Origin: Pseudomonadota bacterium
Lineage (GTDB): Bacteria; Pseudomonadota; Gammaproteobacteria; Burkholderiales; Burkholderiaceae_E
DNA length: 64,000 bases
NCBI GenBank assembly: GCA_023389055.1
Contig: JAEWFA010000024.1
Coordinates: 1 to 64,000, forward strand
Reading direction: 5' to 3'
The notes beneath the pieces are model-generated. The model was not told the origin of the DNA. It saw only the letters and a program-made list of their open reading frames with translations, and searched no databases. A program made the position numbers and the translations under genes. Of the stretch, positions 34,454 through 43,174 are shown in pieces (the first letter of the stretch is position 1; every line of letters begins with the position of its first letter).

Positions 34454-35094
34454 ACACCGTCGATTCCGCCGGCAGCCTTTTCGTCGTCGCCGCGCCTTCC
34501 GGCGCCGGAAAGACCTCGCTCGTGCGCGCGCTGCTCGCCGACCGCCCGCTGCTGCAGCTGTCGGTATCGTTCACCACGCGCGCGCCGCGCGCCGGCGAAA
34601 CGCACGGACGCGACTACTATTTCGTCGACTCTACCGAGTTCGAGCGCCGCCGCGAAGCCGGCGAGTTCCTCGAATGGGCCGAGGTGCACGGCAACCTGTA
34701 CGCGACGTCGCGTCGCTGGATCGAGGAGCGGATGCGTGCCGGCGTCGACATCGTGCTGGAGATCGACTGGCAGGGCGCGGTGCAGGTGCAGCAGCTGTTC
34801 GCCGACGCGGTGGGGGTGTTCATCGTGCCGCCGTCGATCGACGCGCTGCGCGAGCGGCTCGAGCAACGCGGCCAGGACAGTGCCGAGGTGATCGAGCGGC
34901 GTGTGGCCGCTGCGCGCGCCGAATTGAAGCAGGCGCGCCGGTTTCAATATGTTATTATTAATCAAGACTTTGCAACTGCGCTCGGGGAACTTCGAACGCT
35001 CGTCGAAGCAGCGCGCCTGCGGCTGTCGCGACAACGCGCCCGCCACCCCGCCACTTTCCGCGCGCTCGGCATTGCCGACGACGCGCCCGCATAG
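34450..35094 (+). CDS. gmk: Guanylate kinase
   Basis: The enzyme phosphorylates GMP to GDP. The 214-residue product has the P-loop FVVAAPSGAGKTSLV, the GMP-binding STTTRAPR-like FTTRAPRAGETHGRDYYFV, EFLEWAEVHGNLYATS and DIVLEIDWQGAVQV. It is slightly longer than E. coli Gmk at the C-terminus. It overlaps yicC by 4 bases and is 7 bases from rpoZ, forming the conserved yicC-gmk-rpoZ-spoT order. Guanylate kinase is inhibited by (p)ppGpp in several bacteria; it lies upstream of spoT here. Confidence 0.96.
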   Translation: MNTVDSAGSLFVVAAPSGAGKTSLVRALLADRPLLQLSVSFTTRAPRAGETHGRDYYFVDSTEFERRREAGEFLEWAEVHGNLYATSRRWIEERMRAGVDIVLEIDWQGAVQVQQLFADAVGVFIVPPSIDALRERLEQRGQDSAEVIERRVAAARAELKQARRFQYVIINQDFATALGELRTLVEAARLRLSRQRARHPATFRALGIADDAPA

Positions 35095-35101
35095 GTGAAC
35101 C

Positions 35102-35305
35102 ATGGCACGCATCACCGTCGAAGACGCCCTGAAGCAGATCCCGAACCGCTTCGAGCTCACGCTCGCCGCCACCTACCGCGCGCGCATGCTCGCGCAGGGT
35201 CACGCGCCGAAGATCGAATCGAACGACAAGCCCACGGTCACCGCGCTTCGCGAAGTGGCGGCAGGCAAGGTCGGCATCGAGATGTTGCGGCGCGTGCCGA
35301 TATGA
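35102..35305 (+). CDS. rpoZ: RNA polymerase omega subunit
   Basis: This 67-residue protein is the omega subunit, which helps assemble RNA polymerase and forms part of one ppGpp-binding site. It has the standard opening MARITVEDALKQIPNRFEL and the central YRARMLAQGHAPKIES. The C-terminus is shorter than in E. coli (91 aa) but normal for this group. It lies between gmk and spoT. Confidence 0.95.
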   Translation: MARITVEDALKQIPNRFELTLAATYRARMLAQGHAPKIESNDKPTVTALREVAAGKVGIEMLRRVPI

Positions 35306-35349
35306 ACCGCTGTTGACGAGCGGCGCCGCGTTCGACGGTAGACAGCGCG

Positions 35350-37605
35350 ATGCAGGGATCGAATCCCATCACCGTCGACACCGCCCGTAAAGGGCGACGG
35401 AAAGCTGTTGCGCCGCCCCCGGAAGCCGAGCCCGGAGCACTCGCCGGAAACGGCTTCGCCACGGCCCCCGACAACCACAGCGTCGTCTCGCTCGCCGAGC
35501 TGACGCGTCGCGCGAGCACCTATCTTCCGCCGGAGGAACTCGCCCGCATCCGCGAGGCGTACCGCTTCGGCGACCAGGCGCACCTCGGACAGTTCCGCTC
35601 CAGCGGCGCACCGTACATCTCGCACCCGATCGCCGTCGCCGAGATCCTCGCGCGCTGGAAGCTCGATGCCGACACGTTGATGGCGGCGCTGCTGCACGAC
35701 GTCATCGAGGACACGTCGGTCGCCAAGGCGATCCTCATCGAGCACTTCGGACCGCACGTGGCCGAGCTGGTCGACGGCCTGTCGAAACTCGAGCGCGTCG
35801 AGTTCGCCTCGAAGGAACAGCAGCAGGCCGAGAGTTTTCGCAAGATGCTGCTGGCGATGGCGCGCGACGTGCGCGTCATCCTGATCAAGCTCGCCGATCG
35901 CCTGCACAACATGCAAACGCTCGACGCGGTGCCGCGCGAGAAGCAGCAGCGCATCGCGCGCGAAACGCTGGAGATCTATGCGCCGATCGCCAGCCGCCTC
36001 GGACTGCACGAACTGTTCCGCGAGCTCGTCGATCTGTCCTTCCGCTTCCTGCATCCGTGGCGTCACCAGACGCTGCAGCGAGCGGTGCAGGCGGCGCGCG
36101 GCAACCGCCGCGAGGTGATCGGCCGCATCCTCGAGACCGTGCAGAAGACGCTTCCCGAAGCGGGGGTCAACGCGCAGGTCTACGGGCGCGAGAAGTCGCT
36201 GTACGCCATCTACCGCAAGATGCAGGAAAAGCGGCTGTCGTTCTCGCAGGTGCTCGACATCTACGGCTTCCGCGTGCTCGTCGACACCGTTGCGCAATGC
36301 TATCTCGCGCTCGGCGCGCTGCACGGAACCTTCAAGCCGATACCGGGCCGCTTCAAGGACTACATCGCGATTCCGAAGATCAACGGCTACCAGTCGCTGC
36401 ATACGACGCTGGTCGGCCCCTTCGGCACGCCGGTGGAGTTCCAGATCCGCACGAACGAAATGCAGCGCGTCGCGCAGGAGGGCGTCGCGTCGCACTGGCT
36501 GTACAAGGCCGAGAAGGAAAGCTTCACCGACCTGCAGAAGCGCACGCACGAGTGGCTGCAGTCGCTGCTCGACATCCAGAGGCAGACCGGCGATTCGCTC
36601 GAGTTCATCGAGCACGTGAAAGTCGACCTCTTCCCCGACGCGGTCTACGTGTTCACGCCGCGCGGGCAGATCCGCGCGATGCCGCGCGGCGCGACGATCA
36701 TCGACTTCGCCTACAGCGTGCACACCGACATCGGCGACCAGGCGGTGGCCGCGCGCGTGAACCAGAAGCCGGTGTCGCTGCGCACCGAACTGCAGAACGG
36801 CGACGTCGTCGAAGTCATCACCGATGCGAACTCGAAGGCGAATCCGAACTGGCTCGGCTTCGTGCGCACCGGCAAGGCGCGCTCGGGCATCCGCCAGTGC
36901 CTGAAGACGCTGAAGTACAAGGAGTCGGTCGACCTCGGCCGGCGCCTGCTCGCGCAGGCGCTCGGCGCATTGCGCATCGACGCGTCCACGCTCGACCCGG
37001 CCGTCGTCGAGCGCGGCGCGCGCGATGCGGGCGCAAAGAGCGTCGAAGAGCTGCACGCCGACATCGGCCTCGGCAAGCGTCTGGCTCCGGTGGTCGCGCG
37101 CACGATCGCACTGCAGTTCTCGTCGGGCAAGCCCAGCGGCGCCACGCTGATGCTGCCGCGCCCGGCGCCGGTCATCGTCAGCGGCACCGAAGGCGCCGCC
37201 GTCACCTATTCGCCGTGCTGCCACCCGCTGCCCGGTGACGAGATCATCGGCCACATGCGCGGCGGCCACGGCCTGTTCCTGCACCGCGCCGACTGCAAGG
37301 TGGCCGCTCGCCAGCGCGCAAAGGACGCCGAGCGCTGGATCGACGTCGACTGGGCCGACGACGTCTCGGGGCAGTTTCGCACCGGCATCGAGGTACAGGT
37401 GCGCAACGACCGCGGAACGCTGGGCAAGGTCGCCGCGGAAATCGCCGCCAGCGAAGCGAACATCGTGCACGTCGCGATGGACGAGGAAGCGACGGAAACG
37501 GCGTCGATGCGCTTCGCACTGCTGGTGCGCGACCGCGTGCATCTGGCGCGGGTGATGCGCAATCTGCGGCGGTTGGCGGAGGTGTCGCGGATCGCGCGGG
37601 TATGA
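35350..37605 (+). CDS. spoT: Bifunctional (p)ppGpp synthetase/hydrolase SpoT
   Basis: The enzyme makes and degrades the alarmone (p)ppGpp. The 751-residue protein has an intact hydrolase HD site (His92 in ISHPIAVA, His116-Asp117 and Glu120-Asp121 in LLHDVIEDT). The synthetase domain carries YGREKSLYAIYRKM, INGYQSLHTTLVGPFG and VEFQIRTNEM. TGS (YVFTPRGQIRAMPRGAT), CC/helical and C-terminal ACT domains follow. The intact HD site separates it from the RelA-type paralogue at 43175-45490. It is the last gene of the yicC-gmk-rpoZ-spoT operon. Confidence 0.95.
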   Translation: MQGSNPITVDTARKGRRKAVAPPPEAEPGALAGNGFATAPDNHSVVSLAELTRRASTYLPPEELARIREAYRFGDQAHLGQFRSSGAPYISHPIAVAEILARWKLDADTLMAALLHDVIEDTSVAKAILIEHFGPHVAELVDGLSKLERVEFASKEQQQAESFRKMLLAMARDVRVILIKLADRLHNMQTLDAVPREKQQRIARETLEIYAPIASRLGLHELFRELVDLSFRFLHPWRHQTLQRAVQAARGNRREVIGRILETVQKTLPEAGVNAQVYGREKSLYAIYRKMQEKRLSFSQVLDIYGFRVLVDTVAQCYLALGALHGTFKPIPGRFKDYIAIPKINGYQSLHTTLVGPFGTPVEFQIRTNEMQRVAQEGVASHWLYKAEKESFTDLQKRTHEWLQSLLDIQRQTGDSLEFIEHVKVDLFPDAVYVFTPRGQIRAMPRGATIIDFAYSVHTDIGDQAVAARVNQKPVSLRTELQNGDVVEVITDANSKANPNWLGFVRTGKARSGIRQCLKTLKYKESVDLGRRLLAQALGALRIDASTLDPAVVERGARDAGAKSVEELHADIGLGKRLAPVVARTIALQFSSGKPSGATLMLPRPAPVIVSGTEGAAVTYSPCCHPLPGDEIIGHMRGGHGLFLHRADCKVAARQRAKDAERWIDVDWADDVSGQFRTGIEVQVRNDRGTLGKVAAEIAASEANIVHVAMDEEATETASMRFALLVRDRVHLARVMRNLRRLAEVSRIARV

Positions 37606-37639
37606 GCGCGCACGCTCGGACACGGAGCCATCGCAAGTC

Positions 37640-38707
37640 TCACAGGCGAGCCTCCAGGATAAGGTTGAACGGCGTCTGCGCCGCTCGCCGGAAGTGCCGG
37701 AATCCCGCTTCGCGCAACACTTCGGCCAGGCGCGCCTCGCCCGCCTGGGCGCCTAGCACCCGCGTGCCCCCTTCCGAGATCGCGTGCGCGCAGCAGATCG
37801 TGGTCGAAGCGGCGTAGTAGAGCCGGGCGACCGGCGACAGGTTGTCCTCGACGCGGTCGTTGGCGAAGGGCTCGACCAGCATCACGGTCCCTCCGGGCGC
37901 GAGGACTTCGGCGGCATGTCGTGCCGCGGCGACCGGATCGCCGAGGTCGTGCAGGCAGTCGAAGAAGCACACGAGATCGAAGCGATCGCCCGCGTAGTCC
38001 ATTGCGCGCGCCACGTCGAAGGACACACGCGCAGCGACGCCCGCGTCGCGCGCACTGCGCCTTGCTTCGTCGATCGAATCCGGGTGCACGTCGAAGCCGC
38101 GGAAGGTGGACTTCGGATACGCCTCGGCCATCAGGATCGTCGAGTGACCGTGGCCGCAGCCGACGTCGGCGACGGCGATTCCCGCCTCGAGTCGCTCGAC
38201 GACGCCGTCGAGCGCGGGCAGCCACTCGGCCACCAGGCTGCCGCGGTAGGCGTTGCGGTAGAAGGCGGCACTACCGCAGTGAAGACGACCGTCGTGCGCG
38301 CCCCACGCGACGCCGCGGCCGGTGCGGAACGCCTCGATCGCCTTCTCCTCGTCGAACCACATCGACGCCGGCACGTTCCACGCGTAGGGGACGAACACCG
38401 GACTGTCCTCGTCGGCGAGCACCATCGCCTGCTCGGGGGAGAGTTCGTAGGTCTCGCCGGTCGCGTCGTAGTCGACGTATCCGCCCGCGGCCTGCGAGTT
38501 CAGCCACTCGCGCAGGTAGCGCTCGGCGCAGCCGGAACGCTCCGCGAGCTCGCTTGCGGTGAGTGGCCCGGCATCCCGCATCGCCTTGTAGAGCCCGAGC
38601 TTATCGCCCAGGCTGACCATCACCCCGCCGTAGCCGGCGGACAGGTCGCCGATGGCGCGAGCGACAAAGGATTCCAGCTTCGTTCGATCGATCAGGGGTG
38701 CATCCAT
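37640..38707 (-). CDS. SAM-dependent methyltransferase with N-terminal winged helix
   Basis: The 355-residue product has a class I methyltransferase core with the SAM motif VADVGCGHGHSTILMAEAYP, then FRGFDVHPDSIDEAR and VCFFDCLHDLGDP. The N-terminal ~90 residues form a winged-helix-like domain (LTASELAERSGCAERYLREW) of the kind found in small-molecule O-methyltransferases, here probably for dimerisation. The ATG at 38707-38705 sits about 9 bases downstream of AAGGAG. It is divergent from the GlxA-type regulator gene, with 147 bases between, and is probably its target; the substrate is unknown. Confidence 0.85.
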   Translation of the reverse strand: MDAPLIDRTKLESFVARAIGDLSAGYGGVMVSLGDKLGLYKAMRDAGPLTASELAERSGCAERYLREWLNSQAAGGYVDYDATGETYELSPEQAMVLADEDSPVFVPYAWNVPASMWFDEEKAIEAFRTGRGVAWGAHDGRLHCGSAAFYRNAYRGSLVAEWLPALDGVVERLEAGIAVADVGCGHGHSTILMAEAYPKSTFRGFDVHPDSIDEARRSARDAGVAARVSFDVARAMDYAGDRFDLVCFFDCLHDLGDPVAAARHAAEVLAPGGTVMLVEPFANDRVEDNLSPVARLYYAASTTICCAHAISEGGTRVLGAQAGEARLAEVLREAGFRHFRRAAQTPFNLILEARL

Positions 38708-38854
38708 GGCTTTCGGCTCCTTGTTGCAGCGGGCTCCCCGACGAACCCGTACGGCAATGATCGCGGAGCAAAGGGCGCGGCGGCAGAGCCGGAATTGCCC
38801 GCGATCGGTCCGTTCGTGCCACATTGCATCCGTCGCGTGTCGAATCGGCGACCG

Positions 38855-39892
38855 ATGAACCGAGACGCCGCCCCTGCCGGGCACGACCCCCGTCACGTCA
38901 GCCTCCTCGCCCTCCCCGAAGCAGCGGTGTCGACGCTGTTCGGCATCTTCGATGTCCTGAACTCGTTCCGTCTCATGCGCATGACCGTGATGGACGCGGA
39001 AACGCCCCCGCCCTTTGGCATCGACATCGCGGCCGAGGCGATCGGCCCGCTGACGCTCGCCAGCGGCGTGCCGATCGACGTGCACCGGTCGATCGACACT
39101 ATCGAGACGAGCGACATCGTGATCGTTCCTTCGGTCGTGCTCCCGGCCGAGGGCTGGCGCAAGAACCGCTATCCGCGTCTCGTGGAGTGGTTGCGCTCGA
39201 TGCACGAGCAAGGCGCCCTGCTGTGCTCGGCGTGCTCCGGCATCTTCCTGCTCGCCGAAACCGGGCTTTTCGACGGCAGGGACGCCACCGTCCACTACGA
39301 CTACGCGCGCGCGTTCTCGGCCGCGTATCCGGCGGTGCCGATCCACCCCGAGCGCGTTCTCGTGATCTCCGGACGGCACGAGGAGCTTGTGAGTTCGGGC
39401 GCCTCCACGACGTGGCACGACCTGGTGCTCTACCTGATCGCGCGCCACGCGGGCGCAACAACGGCGCAGGAAGTCGCACGGATGTTCGCGCTGCAGTGGC
39501 ATCACGACGGGCTCACGCCGTACATCGTCTTCGAGGGCAGGAGCGACCACGGCGACGGCGACATCCGGGCTGCGCAACAGTGGCTGGCCGAGAATTTCGC
39601 CGTCGCCAATCCGGTCGAGGAAATGATCCGGCGATCGAGGCTTGCCGAGCGCACCTTCAAGCGGCACTTCGTCAACGCGACGGGCCTGGCGCCGATCGCC
39701 TACGTGCAACGCCTTCGCATCGAGGACGCCAAGCGCCGGCTCGAACGAACCAACGTTTCGGTCGACGAGATCAGCTGGCGCGTCGGCTACGAGGACGCTG
39801 CCTTCTTCCGACGACTGTTCAAGCGCACGACCGGACTCGCTCCGGGCGAGTACCGCAAGCGTTTCCGCATTCCCGAGTTCGCCCGGACCTAG
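38855..39892 (+). CDS. GlxA-type transcriptional regulator (DJ-1/PfpI-like domain plus AraC HTH)
   Basis: The 345-residue product has an N-terminal DJ-1/PfpI-like domain (VSLLALPEAAVSTLFGIFDV, DIVIVPSVVLP, with the elbow cysteine in LLCSACSGIFLLAE). A C-terminal AraC-type double helix-turn-helix follows (RSRLAERTFKRHF, GLAPIAYVQRLRIEDAKRRL, VGYEDAAFFRRLFKR). Members of this family regulate catabolic genes such as carnitine or choline use. It is divergently placed to the methyltransferase gene across a 147-base spacer, suggesting direct control. The pair separates spoT from greB. Confidence 0.9.
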   Translation: MNRDAAPAGHDPRHVSLLALPEAAVSTLFGIFDVLNSFRLMRMTVMDAETPPPFGIDIAAEAIGPLTLASGVPIDVHRSIDTIETSDIVIVPSVVLPAEGWRKNRYPRLVEWLRSMHEQGALLCSACSGIFLLAETGLFDGRDATVHYDYARAFSAAYPAVPIHPERVLVISGRHEELVSSGASTTWHDLVLYLIARHAGATTAQEVARMFALQWHHDGLTPYIVFEGRSDHGDGDIRAAQQWLAENFAVANPVEEMIRRSRLAERTFKRHFVNATGLAPIAYVQRLRIEDAKRRLERTNVSVDEISWRVGYEDAAFFRRLFKRTTGLAPGEYRKRFRIPEFART

Positions 39893-39906
39893 CCTGGCGC
39901 CGCCGT

Positions 39907-40464
39907 TCAGTCGATCGCCTCGTACCGCACTGCGAGCACCTCGAGTTCGTCAACGCCCCCCGGCGTGCGCAACATCACGACGTCTCCCGCGCGCGTCTTC
40001 ATCAACGCACGCGCCACCGGCGAGATCCAGCTCACCCGCCGTCGAAGCGGATCGACCTCGTCCACCCCGACGATCGTCACCGTTTCCTCGCTGTCGCCGT
40101 TGCGCAGGAACGTGACGGTGGCGCCGAAGAACACCTGTTCGGGCGCCTCCCCGGAGGCCCGGTCGACCACCTCGGCCGCATCGAGCCGCTTCGTCACGAA
40201 CCTGATTCGTCGATCGATCTCGCGCAGGCGCTTCTTGCCGTACAGGTAGTCGCCGTTCTCCGAGCGATCGCCGTTCGATGCCGCCCACGAGACGACGCGC
40301 ACGACCTCGGGGCGCTCGACGTCGAGCAGATGAAGCAGTTCCGCCTTCATCCGCTCGTGCCCGGCCGGGGTCATGTAGTTGCGCGCGCCGGCCGGCAACG
40401 GCGAAGGCTCGAGCAGTTCGGCGTCGTCTTCGGGAGCGTCCTCGCGGACGAAGGCCTTGCTCAT
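39907..40464 (-). CDS. greB: Transcription elongation factor GreB
   Basis: GreB enters the RNA polymerase secondary channel and stimulates cleavage of backtracked RNA. The 185-residue product has the Gre coiled coil: NYMTPAGHERMKAELLHLLD and SENGDYLYGKKRLREIDRRI, including the acidic tip D-x-S-E-N-G-D (NGDRSENGD). The C-terminal FKBP-like domain has FFGATVTFL and VSWISPVARALMKTRAGD. YLYGKKRLREIDRRI is the GreB rather than GreA version. It carries an extra acidic N-terminus (EDAPEDDAELLEPS). It is 14 bases from the end of the regulator gene, convergent. Confidence 0.94.
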   Translation of the reverse strand: MSKAFVREDAPEDDAELLEPSPLPAGARNYMTPAGHERMKAELLHLLDVERPEVVRVVSWAASNGDRSENGDYLYGKKRLREIDRRIRFVTKRLDAAEVVDRASGEAPEQVFFGATVTFLRNGDSEETVTIVGVDEVDPLRRRVSWISPVARALMKTRAGDVVMLRTPGGVDELEVLAVRYEAID

Positions 40465-40556
40465 CGTGACCGAATTCCTTGGTCCATGATCGTTCTGGCC
40501 CAAGATAGCGCATCAAGGTCGCCTACCCGGGCTGAACGCTTTTCGAGGAGTGCACG

Positions 40557-40778
40557 ATGGACGATCGCAGCAGGCTTCGCCGCTATCTCGCGCTCGTGCA
40601 CCACGCCGAGGAAGCGCTCGAGTTGTCTCTGCAGGCGCCCGAGCGCCCGGCGCCGGCCGAAGCGGTCGCCGCGCTCGAAGATCTGGTGGTCGACATTCGC
40701 CCGGCCGTCGAGCAGATGACCGTTGGCGCAGCGGATCCCGAGGAGGTTCGCCGGCTGCTCGCCGGCTGGGTGCACTGA
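40557..40778 (+). CDS. Small uncharacterised protein (73 aa)
   Basis: This short acidic frame begins with an ATG 7 bases after GAGGAG, a strong ribosome site. The product starts MDDRSRLRRYLALVHHAEEA and contains LEDLVVDIRPAVEQM; it is predicted to be helical, with no membrane segment or cysteine. I do not recognise a family. It lies alone between greB and pmbA. The ribosome site and the even amino-acid composition favour a real gene. Confidence 0.55.
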   Translation: MDDRSRLRRYLALVHHAEEALELSLQAPERPAPAEAVAALEDLVVDIRPAVEQMTVGAADPEEVRRLLAGWVH

Positions 40779-40882
40779 CCCCAGCTTCGCCCCGACGGCC
40801 GATTGCTGGCGGCGCTCACCGCGCAAACCGCGCTGCTGCTGGCGCTGAAGCTCGCCTGACCCGCTCGGGGCCGCGGGACGCG

Positions 40883-42223
40883 TCAGCTCCCCGCCACCGC
40901 CATCTCGCCGATCAGCACCGAACCGGTGCGCTTCGTCCCGCGCGTGATCTCGTCGGCGCCCACCGCGGCGATCGCGCCGAACATCTCGCGCAGGTTTCCC
41001 GCGATAGTGATCTCCTCCACCGGATGCACGATGCGCCCATCCTGCACCCAGAATCCGCTCGCGCCGCGCGAATAGTCGCCGGTGACGTAGTTCACGCCCT
41101 GCCCCATCAGGTCGGTGACGAGCAGGCCGCGGCCGAGCTTGCGCAGCATCGCCTCGAACGAATCGCCGGGGCGCGTCTCGCGGCTGGCGAAGCGCAGGTT
41201 GTGCGAGCCGCCGGAGTTGCCGGTGGTGCGCATTCCGAGCTTGCGCGCCGAGTACGTCGACAGGAAGTACCCCTGGATCACGCCGTTCTCGACGACGCTC
41301 CTGCGCCGCGTGGCCACGCCCTCGCTGTCGAAAGGCGCGCTGCCGAGTTCCCCGGGCAGGAAGGGATCCTCGACGATGTCCAGGTGATCGGGAAACACCC
41401 GCTGACCGAGCGAGTCGACGAGGAAGCTCGAATTCCGGTACAGCGCGCCGCCACTGGCCGCCTGCACGAAGTGCCCCAGCAGCCCGCAGGCGAGCGGCGC
41501 CTCGAAAAGCACCGGCACGCGCTGCGTGGCGACGCGTCGGGCGCCCAGGCGCGACAACGCGCGCTCGGCGGCATAGCGTCCGAGCGCCTGCGGATCGGAC
41601 AACCGATCGGGGTTGCAGTTCGACGAATACCAGTCGTCGCGCTGCATCTCGCGCGCGCGCTTGGCGATCGGCGAGCAGGAGATCGTGTGACGGCTGTGTC
41701 GATAGCCGCCGGTGAAATCGCGCGTGTTGGCGAGCACGAAATGCGCGTGGCTCACCGACACCGATGCGCCGTCCGAATTGCGGATCGCAGGCGACGTGTC
41801 GAAGGCCGCGCGCTCGATGCGCTGCGCGAGCGCCACCGCCTGCTCGGCGTCGATCCGCCATTCGTGAAAGAGCTGCGGGTCTTCGGGATCGCGCGCGAGC
41901 GTGTCCTCGTCGGGCAGCCCGGCGCACGGGTCTTCGGCCGTGTGTCGCGCGATCTCCCAGGCCGCCTTCACGGTTTCGCGAAGCGCCTTCGCGGAGAAGT
42001 CGGTGGAGCTCGCGTGCCCGCGCCGCTGGCCGACGTAGACGGTGACGCCGATGCCCTTGTCGCGGTTCTGCTCGATGGTCTCGATGCGGCCCTTGCGCAC
42101 GTTCACCGAAAGGCCGCTGCTCTCGGAGGCCTCGACCACCGCATCGGTGGCGCCGAACTCGCGTGCGAAGGCCAGCACCGAATCAGCGATTTCTCGTAAC
42201 GCGCCTTCGTCGTATTCGAACAT
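40883..42223 (-). CDS. pmbA: Metalloprotease subunit PmbA (TldE)
   Basis: PmbA/TldE works with TldD to cleave unfolded peptides and process modified peptides such as microcin B17. The 446-residue product matches the family over its length: SVNVRKGRIETIEQNRDKGI, VYVGQRRGHASSTDF, PVLFEAPLACGLLGHFVQA, RVFPDHLDIVEDPFLPG, FDSEGVATRRRSVVENGVIQ and ITIAGNLREMF. TldE itself lacks the zinc HExxxH motif, which belongs to TldD; no tldD is in the window. The ATG at 42223-42221 fits the family start. It is divergent from the darP gene. Confidence 0.93.
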   Translation of the reverse strand: MFEYDEGALREIADSVLAFAREFGATDAVVEASESSGLSVNVRKGRIETIEQNRDKGIGVTVYVGQRRGHASSTDFSAKALRETVKAAWEIARHTAEDPCAGLPDEDTLARDPEDPQLFHEWRIDAEQAVALAQRIERAAFDTSPAIRNSDGASVSVSHAHFVLANTRDFTGGYRHSRHTISCSPIAKRAREMQRDDWYSSNCNPDRLSDPQALGRYAAERALSRLGARRVATQRVPVLFEAPLACGLLGHFVQAASGGALYRNSSFLVDSLGQRVFPDHLDIVEDPFLPGELGSAPFDSEGVATRRRSVVENGVIQGYFLSTYSARKLGMRTTGNSGGSHNLRFASRETRPGDSFEAMLRKLGRGLLVTDLMGQGVNYVTGDYSRGASGFWVQDGRIVHPVEEITIAGNLREMFGAIAAVGADEITRGTKRTGSVLIGEMAVAGS

Positions 42224-42263
42224 GTCGCGGTTATCATAACAGCGACGGTTCGACGCTCTCTTC

Positions 42264-42530
42264 ATGCACTTTCCCGACGAGAAACCGAGCAAGACGCAGC
42301 GCAAGCGCGCGATGCACGAGCTGCAGGCGCTCGGCGAAAGCCTCGTCGCCCTGGAAGACGACGAGATCGAACGCCTGCCGATCGGCGAGCGGCTCGCCGA
42401 CGCCGTGCGCGAGGCACGCACCACCCGCAGCCACGAAGGCCGTCGTCGTCAGCTGCAGTTCATCGGGCGCCTGATGCGCGACGTCGACGTCGACGCGCTG
42501 CGCGCCGCGCTCGCGGAGATCAAGCGATGA
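42264..42530 (+). CDS. DarP (YjgA) ribosome-associated protein, N-terminal half only
   Basis: The 88-residue product aligns with the N-terminal half of YjgA/DarP, a factor that helps mature the large ribosomal subunit. Conserved parts are SKTQRKRAMHELQALGESLV, EIERLPIGERLADAVREA and EGRRRQLQFIGRLMRDVDVD. The family is normally about 180 residues; here it stops after LAEIKR, where E. coli YjgA continues for roughly another 80 residues. The stop overlaps the mog ATG (ATGA). The pmbA-darP-mog order is kept, so this looks like a C-terminal truncation in place. Confidence 0.85.
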   Translation: MHFPDEKPSKTQRKRAMHELQALGESLVALEDDEIERLPIGERLADAVREARTTRSHEGRRRQLQFIGRLMRDVDVDALRAALAEIKR

Positions 42531-43171
42531 GCCAGGCAACCGGAGCGCCGAAGATCGGCCTCGTCTCGATCAGCGACCGCGCCTCGCAGGGCGTCTATGC
42601 CGACCAGGGGGTGCCGGGTCTGCAGCAGTGGCTCGATTCCGCGCTCGTCGGCGCCTGGCAGCCCGTCGTTCGCCTGATCCCCGACGAACGCGAGACGATC
42701 GAACGAACGCTCGTCGAGCTCGTCGATCGCGAAGGCTGCGCGCTCGTGCTCACCACCGGCGGCACCGGACCCGCGCTGCGCGACGTTACCCCGGAAGCCA
42801 CGCTGGCAATCGGCGAGCGCGAGATGCCGGGATTCGGCGAGCAGATGCGCCAGGTGAGCCTGCACTACGTGCCCACCGCGATCCTGTCGCGCCAGGTCGC
42901 CGTCGTCCGCGGCAATGCACTCATCGTCAACCTGCCCGGCCAGCCGAAGGCGATCCGCGAAACGCTGGAAGGTGTGCGCGACGCCGACGGCAAGGTCGTC
43001 GTGCACGGCATCTTCTCGGCGGTTCCGTACTGCCTCGACCTCCTCGGCGGCCCCCGGCTCGAGACGAACGAGTCGGTGTGCAAGGCGTTTCGACCGAAGT
43101 CGGCGCAGAAGCCGCACACCGACCCAGGGCAGATCGAGGACAAAGCCGCGGGCGAGCCGCCGCCCGGCTGA
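42527..43171 (+). CDS. mog: Molybdopterin adenylyltransferase Mog
   Basis: The enzyme activates molybdopterin with AMP before molybdenum insertion in molybdenum cofactor synthesis. The 214-residue product opens with KIGLVSISDRASQGVYADQG, has the MPT-binding LVLTTGGTGPALRDVTPEAT and IVNLPGQPKAIRETLEGV. It is of MogA length with a short extra tail. Its ATG overlaps the darP stop. Its own stop is 3 bases from the end of the convergent relA gene. Confidence 0.92.
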   Translation: MSQATGAPKIGLVSISDRASQGVYADQGVPGLQQWLDSALVGAWQPVVRLIPDERETIERTLVELVDREGCALVLTTGGTGPALRDVTPEATLAIGEREMPGFGEQMRQVSLHYVPTAILSRQVAVVRGNALIVNLPGQPKAIRETLEGVRDADGKVVVHGIFSAVPYCLDLLGGPRLETNESVCKAFRPKSAQKPHTDPGQIEDKAAGEPPPG

Positions 43172-43174
43172 GCC

